Counted from the first letter of the stretch, positions 8,492-14,805 are shown. The stretch: 14,805 bases of DNA from Massilia sp. (GCA_028291845.1 JAQGNM010000435.1:1-14805), one strand, 5' to 3'. Translations and numbers: made by a program. Notes: generated by a model not told the origin, from the letters alone.

Positions 8492-9238
8492 TTACTTCGC
8501 CTTACCTTGGTTGGCCACGGCGGCGGTGGCCGCGGCGATCGCCGCCTGGTCGCCCAGGTAGTAATGACGAATTGGTTTTAGATCGGCATCGAGTTCATAC
8601 ACCAGCGGCTGGCCGTTGGGAATGTTCAAGCCGACGATGTCGGTGTCGCTGATGCCATCGAGCATTTTGATCAGGGCCCTTAAACTGTTGCCGTGCGCCG
8701 AGATCAGGATCTGGCGACCGGCGCGGATGGCCGGGGCGATTTCCTCGTCCCACGCCGGCATCACCCGCGCCACCGTGTCTTTCAGGCATTCGGTGAGGGG
8801 AATCGACGCCTTGTCGAGGCGGGCGTAGCGGGGATCGGCAAACGACGTGCGCTCATCGTCGGCGGCCAGCGGCGGCGGCGGGGTGTCGTAGCTGCGGCGC
8901 CAGACCAGTACCTGGGCGTCGCCGTATTTGGCCGCCGTTTCTGCCTTGTCCAGGCCCTGCAGGGCGCCGTAATGGCGCTCGTTGAGGCGCCAGTCGTTGA
9001 TCACCGGCAGCCACACCATGTCCATCTCTTCCATGGTCAGCCACAAGGTGCGAATCGCGCGTTTCAATACCGAGGTGTAGGCCAGGTCGAAGGTAAAGCC
9101 AGCCTCCTTCAACACCTTGCCGGCGTTTTTCGCTTCCTGCACGCCCTTGGCCGTCAGGTCGACGTCGGTCCAGCCCGTGAAACGGTTGTCCAGGTTCCAG
9201 GTCGATTCGCCGTGGCGCATGAATACAATTTTGTACAT
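8492..9238 (-). CDS. gpmA: 2,3-bisphosphoglycerate-dependent phosphoglycerate mutase
   Basis: GpmA interconverts 3- and 2-phosphoglycerate in glycolysis and gluconeogenesis, in the cytoplasm. The 248 residues are the usual length. The phosphohistidine motif is RHGES (H9), with the second His in SAHGNSLRAL (H182), the acid E87 in NERHYG, and the signature NRFTGWTDVDLT (18-29). The frame is open further upstream, but the ATG at 9238 gives the standard MYKIVFMRHGES start. It is the first gene of the likely operon gpmA-envC-ctpA-thiF and is divergent from the rhodanese gene. The Ala-rich tail (231-248) is slightly extended. Confidence 0.96.
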   Translation of the reverse strand: MYKIVFMRHGESTWNLDNRFTGWTDVDLTAKGVQEAKNAGKVLKEAGFTFDLAYTSVLKRAIRTLWLTMEEMDMVWLPVINDWRLNERHYGALQGLDKAETAAKYGDAQVLVWRRSYDTPPPPLAADDERTSFADPRYARLDKASIPLTECLKDTVARVMPAWDEEIAPAIRAGRQILISAHGNSLRALIKMLDGISDTDIVGLNIPNGQPLVYELDADLKPIRHYYLGDQAAIAAATAAVANQGKAK

Positions 9239-9366
9239 GGAAAGTGTTCTATTCTTGAATAAATGGCATGTGGATCGGGGCGGGCGGGCCGAAAAACAGC
9301 GCGGTCCGTTTCGCATTCGCCTTCTATTTTATAATGCGCGGATTAAGTTAACCCACTGGACGCCTT
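9239..9366. promoter_or_regulatory. Divergent intergenic promoter region, gpmA / rhodanese
   Basis: This 128-bp region must hold promoters for both directions. On the plus strand a perfect TATAAT lies at 9330-9335, about 30 bases before the rhodanese GTG; the -35 side is poor (CGTTTC at 17-bp spacing). On the minus strand no convincing hexamer pair for gpmA is seen. The segment 9273-9291 is very G-rich (GGGGCGGGCGGGCC). Confidence 0.5.
9330..9335 (+). promoter_or_regulatory. -10 element of the rhodanese-grxC transcript
   Basis: The exact consensus TATAAT sits about 31 bases upstream of the GTG start. That would put transcription start near 9342 and give a leader of about 25 nt. No good -35 is seen, so this rests on the -10 match and its position. 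Confidence 0.45.
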
Positions 9367-9768
9367 GTGAAATTTATTCTTGACCATATTTTTACCGTTG
9401 TGATCGTATTGGTTTCGGGCGGCTATCTGCTGTTTGCCGGGCTCGGACGAGGCGGCAAGCGTGCCTCGCCGCTCGAAGTGACCCAATTGATCAACCGCGG
9501 CAAACCGACCATCGTGGACGTGCGCACCCCTGAAGAATTTGCCGCAGGGCATTTGCGCGACGCAAAAAACATTCCGCTGGCAGACTTAAGCACAAGAATT
9601 GGCGAGCTCGAGAAGTCGAAGGCCCGTCCGGTCGTGGTGGTGTGCCAGACCGGCGCGCGCGCCGACAAGGCGGTGCGCCAGCTGAGCGCGGCAGGTTTTG
9701 CCGACGTCGTGCGCCTCGACGGCGGGCTTGCCGCGTGGCAGACCGCCGGCTTGCCAGTCGCTAAATAA
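9367..9768 (+). CDS. Membrane-anchored single-domain rhodanese-like protein
   Basis: Rhodanese domains carry sulfane sulfur on a Cys and pass it to thiol acceptors. The 133 residues have one N-terminal membrane segment (about 8-26, IFTVVIVLVSGGYLLFAGL) and a complete rhodanese domain (about 33-131). The active-site loop is CQTGARAD with C93; the DVRTPEEFAAGHL segment and the C-terminal LDGGLAAWQTAGLPV are typical. The start is GTG with a weak ribosome binding site; MKFILDHIF resembles relatives in Betaproteobacteria. The catalytic domain probably faces the cytoplasm or periplasm depending on anchor orientation, which the sequence does not settle. grxC follows 17 nt downstream. Confidence 0.92.
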   Translation: MKFILDHIFTVVIVLVSGGYLLFAGLGRGGKRASPLEVTQLINRGKPTIVDVRTPEEFAAGHLRDAKNIPLADLSTRIGELEKSKARPVVVVCQTGARADKAVRQLSAAGFADVVRLDGGLAAWQTAGLPVAK

Positions 9769-9773
9769 CATTG

Positions 9774-9778
9774 AAGGA
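9774..9778 (+). promoter_or_regulatory. Ribosome binding site that fixes the grxC start
   Basis: AAGGA lies seven bases before the ATG at 9786. The frame can also open at a TTG at 9771, but that lies upstream of this site, so the ATG giving MSTQAHVVLY is the start. Confidence 0.7.
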
Positions 9779-9785
9779 ATTGATT

Positions 9786-10055
9786 ATGTCTACCCAAGCC
9801 CATGTCGTGCTGTACCACACCGCCAGCTGCCCGTATTGCGTACGCGCCGAGCGCCTGCTCGAAGCGAAAGGCGTCACCGACATCGAACGCATCCGCGTCG
9901 ATCTCGACCCTGAGCAGCGCACCATCATGATGAAGAAAACCGGCCGCCGCACGGTACCGCAAATTTATGTCGGCGAGACCCACGTCGGAGGTTTCGACGA
10001 TTTGTATGCGCTCGATCAGGCGGGCCGCCTGGATTCCTTGTTAAATGGGGCTTGA
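9786..10055 (+). CDS. grxC: Glutaredoxin 3
   Basis: This glutathione-dependent dithiol oxidoreductase reduces disulfides and glutathionylated proteins in the cytoplasm. The 89 residues match bacterial Grx3. The active site is CPYC (C15, C18) after the first strand VVLYHTAS. The TVPQIYVG segment holds the cis-Pro, and GGFDDLYAL matches the GGxDDxxxL glutathione-binding motif. It lies between the rhodanese gene and secB, an arrangement known in Betaproteobacteria. Expression probably comes from the promoter before the rhodanese gene. Confidence 0.95.
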   Translation: MSTQAHVVLYHTASCPYCVRAERLLEAKGVTDIERIRVDLDPEQRTIMMKKTGRRTVPQIYVGETHVGGFDDLYALDQAGRLDSLLNGA

Positions 10056-10208
10056 CCGGGGTTTGGCCCATTGCTAAGGAGCATGGCGGTGACGCTATTG
10101 TTCACAGGGTTGTTTTGATACAATTGCCGTCGCATTTGCGAAGTATTCAACAACGCATATACGGGACGGCGACCTGCCCTCCCCCTTATCTCTCAACGAA
10201 AGCGTTCC
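10056..10208 (+). promoter_or_regulatory. Intergenic region and likely promoter of secB
   Basis: No gene is seen in these 153 bases. A possible sigma-70 promoter is TTGTTC (10098-10103) with TACAAT (10119-10124), at a short 15-bp spacing. Transcription from about 10131 would give a leader near 78 nt. That leader would include the small palindrome CGCATTTGCG (10131-10140) and part of an inverted pair GCCGTC/GACGGC (10126-10131 and 10165-10170). No good terminator is visible after grxC. Confidence 0.4.
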
Positions 10209-10679
10209 ATGTCTGACGAAAATCTGCAACCCGTATTCCAAATCCAACGCGTCTATCTGAAAGACATGTCGCTGGAGCAGCCGAATTCCCCTGGCATTTT
10301 CCTCGAGCAAGAAGCGCCGACCATCGAAGTGTCGCTCGACGTGGGCGCCGAAGCCATCGCCGAAGGCATTTATGAGTCGACCGTGACGATCACCGTCACC
10401 GCCAAGGTTGGCGAAAAAGTCGCTTTCCTGGTCGAAGGCAAGCAAGCCGGCATTTTCGAAGCACGCAATATCCCTGCGGACCAACTCGATCCACTGCTGG
10501 GTATCGGTTGCCCGAACATCGTCTACCCTTACCTGCGCGGTAACATCGCCGACGTCATCACCCGCGCCGGCTTCCCGCCAGTGCACCTCGCCGAGATCAA
10601 CTACGAAGTGTTCTACCAGCAGCGCCGCGCTGCCATGGCCGAGCAGGCAGCCGCTCCCGCAGCCCCGACCTTGAACTGA
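10209..10679 (+). CDS. secB: Protein-export chaperone SecB
   Basis: SecB is a tetrameric cytoplasmic chaperone that keeps precursor proteins unfolded and hands them to SecA. The 156 residues match the family. Recognisable segments are FQIQRVYLKDMSLEQPNSP (10-28), the long beta region EGIYESTVTITVTAKVGEKVAFLVEGKQAG, and CPNIVYPYLRGNIADVITRAGFPPVHLAEINYEVFY. The C-terminal tail is Ala/Pro-rich, as often seen. The ATG start is standard although the upstream Shine-Dalgarno match is weak. A strong intrinsic terminator follows 32 nt after the stop. Confidence 0.97.
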   Translation: MSDENLQPVFQIQRVYLKDMSLEQPNSPGIFLEQEAPTIEVSLDVGAEAIAEGIYESTVTITVTAKVGEKVAFLVEGKQAGIFEARNIPADQLDPLLGIGCPNIVYPYLRGNIADVITRAGFPPVHLAEINYEVFYQQRRAAMAEQAAAPAAPTLN

Positions 10680-10710
10680 CAGCCGGCGGCAGTTTTGCCA
10701 GATTTAGCGA

Positions 10711-10746
10711 GCGGGACAGGCCAACAGCCTGTCCCGTTTTACTTTT
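10711..10746 (+). terminator. Intrinsic terminator after secB
   Basis: CGGGACAGGC (10712-10721) and GCCTGTCCCG (10727-10736) form a perfect 10-bp stem with the 5-base loop CAACA. It is followed by TTTTACTTTTT. This is the strongest terminator in the window. It ends only about 15 bases before the next gene's ATG. Confidence 0.9.
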
Positions 10747-10760
10747 TGCCTGGGACTTTG

Positions 10761-11240
10761 ATGATTCGTTTTAGTTTTGCCGCAGCTTTTGCACGGGTTT
10801 TTGTATCTGTTGCTGCTCTCGCACTCGCGGCGACCGCTCCGCTGGCCCACGCCGTTGACTTCAAAAGCATCGGCGCCGCGCCCGCCATCCTGTACGACGC
10901 CCCCTCCACCCGCGGCGGCAAGCTGTACGTGGCGCCACGCGGCATGCCGGTCGAGGTGGTCCTCAGCTATGGCGACTGGGTCAAGCTGCGCGACATGAGC
11001 GGCGACCTGGCCTGGGCCGAAGCGAAAGCGCTCAGTCCGCGCCGCATGCTGGTGGTGCGCAGCGCCAGCGTGAAAGTGCGTGCCGGCCCCGACGACAACG
11101 CCGCCGCCGTCATGACGGCCGACCGCGGCGTGCTGCTCGAACTGGTCGATCCGGCACCGCCCGCGTCCTTGTGGCTGAAAGTACGGCACAAGGACGGCAT
11201 CGGCGGATTCGTCAAGCTAAGCGACGTGTGGGGAATCTGA
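10761..11240 (+). CDS. Exported protein with two bacterial SH3-like domains
   Basis: The function is not known. The 159 residues start with a clear signal peptide (MIRFSFAAAF, hydrophobic core FVSVAALALAAT, likely cut after AHA at 31). Two SH3-like (SH3_4/SH3_3 type) modules follow. The first covers about 38-92 (AILYDAPSTRGGKLYVAPRG, then GDWVKLRDMSGDLAWAEAKAL) and the second about 96-158 (VRSASVKVRAGPDDNAAAV, then LWLKVRHKDGIGGFVKLSDVWG). Such modules in exported proteins often bind peptidoglycan or partner proteins. The frame is open upstream through the secB terminator, but the ATG at 10761 gives the signal peptide directly. The stop shares one base with the gpsA ATG. No clear promoter stands between the terminator and the start. 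Confidence 0.85.
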   Translation: MIRFSFAAAFARVFVSVAALALAATAPLAHAVDFKSIGAAPAILYDAPSTRGGKLYVAPRGMPVEVVLSYGDWVKLRDMSGDLAWAEAKALSPRRMLVVRSASVKVRAGPDDNAAAVMTADRGVLLELVDPAPPASLWLKVRHKDGIGGFVKLSDVWGI

Positions 11241-12238
11241 TGGCCAACATTACCGTATTGGGCGCCGGCGCCTGGGGCACCGCTGTCGCCATATCTCTGG
11301 CGGCGCGGCATCAGGTGCTGCTGTGGGGACGCGACGGCGACGCCATGGCGCAGATGGCGGGAGCGCGCGAAAACCGCGATTACCTGCCCGGGTTTGCGTT
11401 TCCTCCCGCCCTGGCGGTCAATGGCGACTTCGAGGCGGCGCTGGCGCATCTGCAGGGCGATGATTGCCTGCTGATCGCCGCTTGCCCGGTCGCCGGCCTG
11501 CGCCCATTGCTGGGCCGCTTGAAAGACCGCGCGATTCCCAACATCGTCTGGTTGTGCAAGGGATTCGAGTATGAAACCGGCCTGCTGCCGCACCAGGTGG
11601 TGGCCGAGGTATTGGGCGAGGCGGTGGCCGGCGCCGCCTTGTCGGGCCCGTCGTTCGCCCAGGAAGTGGCCAAGGGCTTGCCGTGCGCGCTGACGGCGGC
11701 GTCGAGTTCGGCCGAATTGCGGCGCCGGGTGGTGTCGCTGGTGCACGGCGGCAATATGCGCGTGTATTCCTGCGACGACCTGGTCGGGGTCGAGGTCGGC
11801 GGCGCCGTCAAGAACGTGCTGGCGATCGCCACCGGCGTCGCCGACGGCCTCGGCCTGGGCCTGAATGCGCGCGCCGCCCTGATCACCCGGGGACTGGCGG
11901 AAATCACCCGGCTCGGCACGGCGCTGGGCGGCCAGCCCGGCACCTTCATGGGCTTGACCGGGATGGGCGACTTGATACTCACCTGTACCGGCGACCTGTC
12001 GAGAAACCGCCGGGTCGGCCTGGAACTGGCAAGCGGCAAAAAACTCGATCAGGTGGTGGCCGAACTGGGCCACGTGGCCGAAGGGGTGCCGTGCGCACGC
12101 GCGGTGCGGGCGCTGGCGCAAAAATTAAACGTGGACATGCCGATCACCAATGCGGTGGCCGGCGTGCTGTTCGACGGTGACGACGCCAGCGCCATGGTGG
12201 CGAAATTGCTGGCGCGCGACCCGCGCGAGGAGATTTAA
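11240..12238 (+). CDS. gpsA: NAD(P)H-dependent glycerol-3-phosphate dehydrogenase
   Basis: GpsA reduces dihydroxyacetone phosphate to sn-glycerol-3-phosphate, the backbone for phospholipid synthesis, in the cytoplasm. The 332 residues are standard. The Rossmann motif is GAGAWGTA (8-15). Conserved Lys residues are seen in LCKGFE (K107) and GGAVKNVLAIATG (K191, the likely catalytic Lys). The signatures GLTGMGDLILTCTGDLSRNRRVG (238-260) and EGVPCARAV complete the family pattern. The frame is open upstream inside the SH3 gene, but the ATG at 11240, overlapping its stop as TGATG with GGGGAA before it, gives the standard MANITVLGAGAWG start. Translation is therefore probably coupled to the SH3 protein. 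Confidence 0.97.
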   Translation: MANITVLGAGAWGTAVAISLAARHQVLLWGRDGDAMAQMAGARENRDYLPGFAFPPALAVNGDFEAALAHLQGDDCLLIAACPVAGLRPLLGRLKDRAIPNIVWLCKGFEYETGLLPHQVVAEVLGEAVAGAALSGPSFAQEVAKGLPCALTAASSSAELRRRVVSLVHGGNMRVYSCDDLVGVEVGGAVKNVLAIATGVADGLGLGLNARAALITRGLAEITRLGTALGGQPGTFMGLTGMGDLILTCTGDLSRNRRVGLELASGKKLDQVVAELGHVAEGVPCARAVRALAQKLNVDMPITNAVAGVLFDGDDASAMVAKLLARDPREEI

Positions 12239-12247
12239 ACCCGAAAT

Positions 12248-12601
12248 TTAATCGGTCGTCGTCGACGAATCGCTGCGCTCGATCAGGATGGTCATCAGGC
12301 CGACCGCATCTTCTACCGCGCGCACGGCGTGCGGCACGCCGCCGGCCAGGTACAGCATCTCGCCCGGTTTCAGATTGATGAGCTTGTCATGGGCGTCGAC
12401 TTCGATCTCTCCCTCCAGGCACTGCAAGGTGACTTCGCCTTCGACCCGGTGCAAGGGCATCGGCCGCTCTTTCGGCAACACCAGCCGTATCAGTTCCATG
12501 TGCGGGGTCTTGGCCAGCGCGACCGAGGTGAAAAAGGCGATGTCGTCGTCGCCCCGTGATAAGGCGATCTTGTCGCCCGATGCTGCGTGCTGTAATGCCA
12601 T
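12248..12601 (-). CDS. Small single-domain cupin protein
   Basis: The function is not known. The 117 residues form one cupin barrel. The first motif region is PLHRVEGEVTLQCLEG (49-63) and the second PGEMLYLAGGVPHAVRA (79-94). Of the usual metal ligands, H51, E56 and H91 are present, but the second His of the HxH pair is replaced by Val (V53). Metal binding may therefore be altered or lost. The ATG has AGGGA upstream at normal distance. It lies 30 nt after the DUF2461 gene and probably shares its transcript. It is convergent with gpsA, nine bases between the stops. Confidence 0.82.
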   Translation of the reverse strand: MALQHAASGDKIALSRGDDDIAFFTSVALAKTPHMELIRLVLPKERPMPLHRVEGEVTLQCLEGEIEVDAHDKLINLKPGEMLYLAGGVPHAVRAVEDAVGLMTILIERSDSSTTTD

Positions 12602-12631
12602 GATGTCCCTGTAATCAATAAGTTATGCCAG

Positions 12632-13330
12632 TCAATCCGCGGCGGCTTCGTCGAAGGTTTCGGGAACGTTGCGCAGCCAGCTGACCAGCGCGAAAGCATC
12701 CTTGAAACCTGCCGCCAGTTGCGGCACCAGCTTGTCCGGCTCGTTGAGCGACAGCTTGACTTCGGTCCACACAAAAACCCCCTTCATTTTCAGGTGCTCG
12801 ATGTGGACGTGGTCCGGGTCGAAACCCTTGGGCGGGCGCTGCAAGGTGTGATCGAGATCGAAACCGTCGTAGGTCTGGCGCAAGGCTTTATTTTTCATCA
12901 ATTTTGCAAAACCTGTCGCATCGTTGACGATATGCTCGCGGATCGCTTTCAAGCGCGCCGGCGGCGGCAGGTATTCGCCGGCGCCGATGCCGAGGGTGCC
13001 GTCGCCTTCGATATGAAAATAATAGGTGGGACCGCCGCCGGCGCTGGGACGGCGCTTGTCGTTGGGCGTGATGCCGGCGGAAAAACGGGTTTTATAGGGG
13101 CGCTTGTCATTGGAAAAGCGGATGTCGCGGTTGATGCGGAACAGCGCCTTTTTCGGATTGCAGGCGATGACCTGCTTGTCGAACTTGCCCAGTTCGGCAA
13201 TCAGCTCGGTGACCACCACCAAAAATTCTTCCCGCAAAATATCGTAGCGGGGCTTGTTCATGATGAACCACGGACGGTTGTTGTTGTCTTTCAGTTCAGT
13301 GAGGTACTGGGTCAAATCACGCAGATGCAT
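12632..13330 (-). CDS. DUF2461 family protein
   Basis: This is a member of the DUF2461 (TIGR02453) family, whose function is not known to me. The 232 residues fit the family and cover it fully. Visible family segments are the N-terminal LTQYLTELKDNNNRPWFIMNK, the basic motif RDIRFSNDKRPYKTRFSAG (68-86), the strand YYFHIEGDGTLGIGAGEYLP (103-122) and RPPKGFDPDH (165-174). There is no signal peptide or membrane segment, so it should be cytoplasmic. The ATG at 13330 has AGAG upstream. It lies 23 nt after the DegS-like protease gene and 30 nt before the cupin gene. Confidence 0.88.
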   Translation of the reverse strand: MHLRDLTQYLTELKDNNNRPWFIMNKPRYDILREEFLVVVTELIAELGKFDKQVIACNPKKALFRINRDIRFSNDKRPYKTRFSAGITPNDKRRPSAGGGPTYYFHIEGDGTLGIGAGEYLPPPARLKAIREHIVNDATGFAKLMKNKALRQTYDGFDLDHTLQRPPKGFDPDHVHIEHLKMKGVFVWTEVKLSLNEPDKLVPQLAAGFKDAFALVSWLRNVPETFDEAAAD

Positions 13331-13353
13331 AGATCTCTATCTAATTTATAAAA

Positions 13354-14529
13354 TCATTCGTCGTCAGGGGTCGGCTGCGGGCGCGGCCGCTTGCCGACCG
13401 TGACATCGAGGGTCGATTGCTGGTTCTTGCGGATCACCGTAAGTTGGGCCTTCTGGCCGGGAGGCAAGGACGAAATCAGGGTCAGCATCTGGTTGGTGTC
13501 GCCCACCGGCTTGCCTTGCACGCTGGCCAGGATGTCGCCCGGCTTGATCCCCGCGCGGTCGGCCGGACCGCCGCGCACCACGCCGGCAATGATGGCGCCG
13601 CTCTTTCTCGCCAGGCCGAATCCTTCCGCCAGTTCCGGCGTGATGTCCTGGGTTTCGATGCCGATCCAGCCGCGCACCACTTGCCCGTTCTTGATGATGG
13701 CGTCCATCACCGTCTTGGCGGTGCTGACCGGAATGGCAAAGCCGATGCCGACCGAGCCGCCCGATTGCGAATAAATGGCCGAATTGATGCCGATCAGGTT
13801 GCCGGCGGTGTCGATCAGGGCGCCGCCCGAGTTGCCGAAGTTGATGGCGGCGTCGGTCTGAATAAAATTTTCAAACTGGTTGATGTGCAGGTTGTTGCGC
13901 CCGACCGCCGAGACGATGCCCATGGTGACGGTCTGGCCGACGCCGAACGGATTGCCGATCGCCAGCAAGACGTCGCCCACCTTGGCCAGTTCGGAGCTGC
14001 CCAGCACGATCACCGGCAAGCCGCGCTCGGCGATGCGGATCACTGCCAGGTCGGTCTCCGGGTCGGTGCCGACCACCTTGGCGGCGGCTTTGCGGCCGTC
14101 GGCCAGCACCACCTCGATTTCGTCGGCCGCTTCGACCACGTGGTTATTGGTCAGAATGTAGCCCTCGGGGCTGACGATGACGCCCGAACCCAGGCTCGAT
14201 TGCTGTTCGGTGCGCGGGGCACGGTCGCCGAAAAAGCGTCGAAAGAACGGATCGCGCAGCAAGGGGTGGTTTTGCGGCAGGGCCTTGCTGGTCAGGATAT
14301 TCACCACAGCCGGCATGGCGCGTCCTGCTGCATCGCGGTAACTGCCGGCGCCCGAGGCGGCGGCGCCCTTCTCCGGCGCCTGCAGCACCGGCACGGCGGA
14401 GGACGGCGTCACCCCTTCGAGCCGCGGCGTCGAAGCGTGCAGCCACTCCGGGCGCATCGCTTGCACCACCATGTACACCGCCAGCGCCACCGTGATGGCC
14501 TGGGCGAACAGCAGCCAGAGTCGTTTCAT
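13354..14529 (-). CDS. Membrane-anchored HtrA-type serine protease with one PDZ domain (DegS/AlgW-like)
   Basis: Proteins of this type are periplasmic HtrA peptidases. DegS and AlgW sense misfolded outer-membrane proteins through PDZ and cut the anti-sigma factor RseA/MucA. The 391 residues have an N-terminal anchor (about 4-24, LWLLFAQAITVALAVYMVVQA), a linker, a trypsin-like domain (about 65-280) with the triad H130 (TNNHVV), D160 (DPETDLAVIRI) and S234 (NFGNSGGAL), and a single PDZ domain (about 285-378). DegP and DegQ have two PDZ domains and a cleaved signal, so DegS/AlgW-like is preferred. The loop PLLRDPFFRRFFG resembles the LA loop of HtrA proteins. The tail is Pro/Arg-rich. The ATG has AGGA about nine bases upstream. 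It lies 21 nt after mscL. Confidence 0.9.
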   Translation of the reverse strand: MKRLWLLFAQAITVALAVYMVVQAMRPEWLHASTPRLEGVTPSSAVPVLQAPEKGAAASGAGSYRDAAGRAMPAVVNILTSKALPQNHPLLRDPFFRRFFGDRAPRTEQQSSLGSGVIVSPEGYILTNNHVVEAADEIEVVLADGRKAAAKVVGTDPETDLAVIRIAERGLPVIVLGSSELAKVGDVLLAIGNPFGVGQTVTMGIVSAVGRNNLHINQFENFIQTDAAINFGNSGGALIDTAGNLIGINSAIYSQSGGSVGIGFAIPVSTAKTVMDAIIKNGQVVRGWIGIETQDITPELAEGFGLARKSGAIIAGVVRGGPADRAGIKPGDILASVQGKPVGDTNQMLTLISSLPPGQKAQLTVIRKNQQSTLDVTVGKRPRPQPTPDDE

Positions 14530-14550
14530 GCGAGGGTCCTGTGGAGCGGG

Positions 14551-14805
14551 TTAGCGACGCAGCGAATCGCGGATTTCGCGCAGCAGCACGACGTCTTCCG
14601 GCGTTGCCGGGGCGGCCACGGGAACCGGCTTTTGCAAGCGGTTGATCATGCGGACCATCTGGAAAATAATAAAGGCGAGGATGAGGAAATTCAGCGCTAC
14701 GGTCAGGAAATTGCCATACGCCAGCACTGCGCCGCCCTTTTTTGCCTCGGCCAGCGCCTGGCCGTAGGCCTGGCCGTTGAGCGGCAGGTAGTAATTGGCA
14801 AAATC
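14551..14805 (-). CDS. mscL: Large-conductance mechanosensitive channel MscL, C-terminal part (cut by window end)
   Basis: MscL is the homopentameric inner-membrane channel that opens under hypo-osmotic shock. The 84 visible C-terminal residues include the periplasmic loop end (DFANYYLPLNGQAYGQALAE, then AKKGGAVLAYG), the second membrane helix (NFLTVALNFLILAFIIFQMV), the basic RMINRLQKP and a C-terminal amphipathic helix (EDVVLLREIRDSLRR). The N-terminal helix lies outside the window. The frame was read directly from the minus strand and ends in TAA. The protease gene follows 21 nt later, so the two are probably co-transcribed. Confidence 0.93.
   Translation of the reverse strand, partial: DFANYYLPLNGQAYGQALAEAKKGGAVLAYGNFLTVALNFLILAFIIFQMVRMINRLQKPVPVAAPATPEDVVLLREIRDSLRR

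Noticed and set aside
7881..8561. 226-codon plus-strand frame antisense to envC with hydrophobic stretches
   Set aside because: The hydrophobic look comes from the reverse complement of the charged coiled-coil codons of envC.
9236..9270. Possible promoter for gpmA near AAGAATAGAAC
   Set aside because: No -35 partner at normal spacing and too close to the ATG to be convincing.
10056..10080. Possible terminator after grxC (GGGG...CCC)
   Set aside because: The stem is at most four pairs and has no T tract.
10695..10760. N-terminal extension of the SH3-protein frame
   Set aside because: It runs through the terminator hairpin and would place 22 residues before a complete signal peptide.
10967..12121. 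384-codon open frame on the minus strand, antisense to gpsA
   Set aside because: gpsA on the other strand is certain; the antisense product is His/Gln/Arg/Ala-rich without recognisable motifs.

Overview
The window looks like an ordinary core-genome segment of a GC-rich betaproteobacterium, most likely a member of the Oxalobacteraceae (Janthinobacterium/Massilia/Duganella type). This rests on protein sequences recognised by eye and on the neighbourhoods gpmA-envC-ctpA-thiF and rhodanese-grxC-secB-gpsA, which are familiar from Betaproteobacteria. No database search was made. Nineteen protein genes are supported, two of them cut by the window ends. I see no tRNA, rRNA, CRISPR array, insertion sequence, integrase, phage gene or sign of recent transfer.

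Left part (1-4493, all minus strand): a type II secretion block in the transcription order gspG-H-I-J-K-L-M. It encodes the major pseudopilin, the four minor pseudopilins and the two inner-membrane assembly proteins GspL and GspM. H/I, I/J, J/K and L/M overlap by 1 or 4 nt, while G/H and K/L are separated by about 50 and 42 nt. The outer-membrane secretin, the ATPase and GspF are not in the window; they may lie beyond its left edge.

Middle-left part (4659-9238, minus strand): gpmA-envC-ctpA-thiF, probably one operon. It joins a glycolytic mutase, a degenerate LytM-type amidase activator, a C-terminal processing protease and an E1-like adenylyltransferase. The ctpA-thiF junction carries a degenerate four-copy 14-bp tandem repeat that includes the likely TTG start codon of thiF. 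This is the least expected piece of structure in the window.

Middle-right part (9367-12238, plus strand, divergent from gpmA): a membrane-anchored rhodanese and grxC, then secB with its own likely promoter and a clear intrinsic terminator. These are followed by an exported SH3-domain protein overlapping gpsA by 1 nt. Rhodanese and glutaredoxin suggest thiol/sulfur handling, SecB is the export chaperone, and GpsA makes sn-glycerol-3-phosphate for phospholipids.

Right part (12248-14805, minus strand, convergent with gpsA at only 9 nt): mscL (partial), a DegS/AlgW-like anchored serine protease with one PDZ domain, a DUF2461 protein and a small cupin. They are spaced 21-30 nt apart and are probably co-transcribed. 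Much of this window serves the cell envelope: secretion, peptidoglycan remodelling, envelope proteolysis, mechanosensing and lipid precursors. I did not find a convincing undescribed system. The findings are mostly regulatory or architectural oddities of moderate interest.
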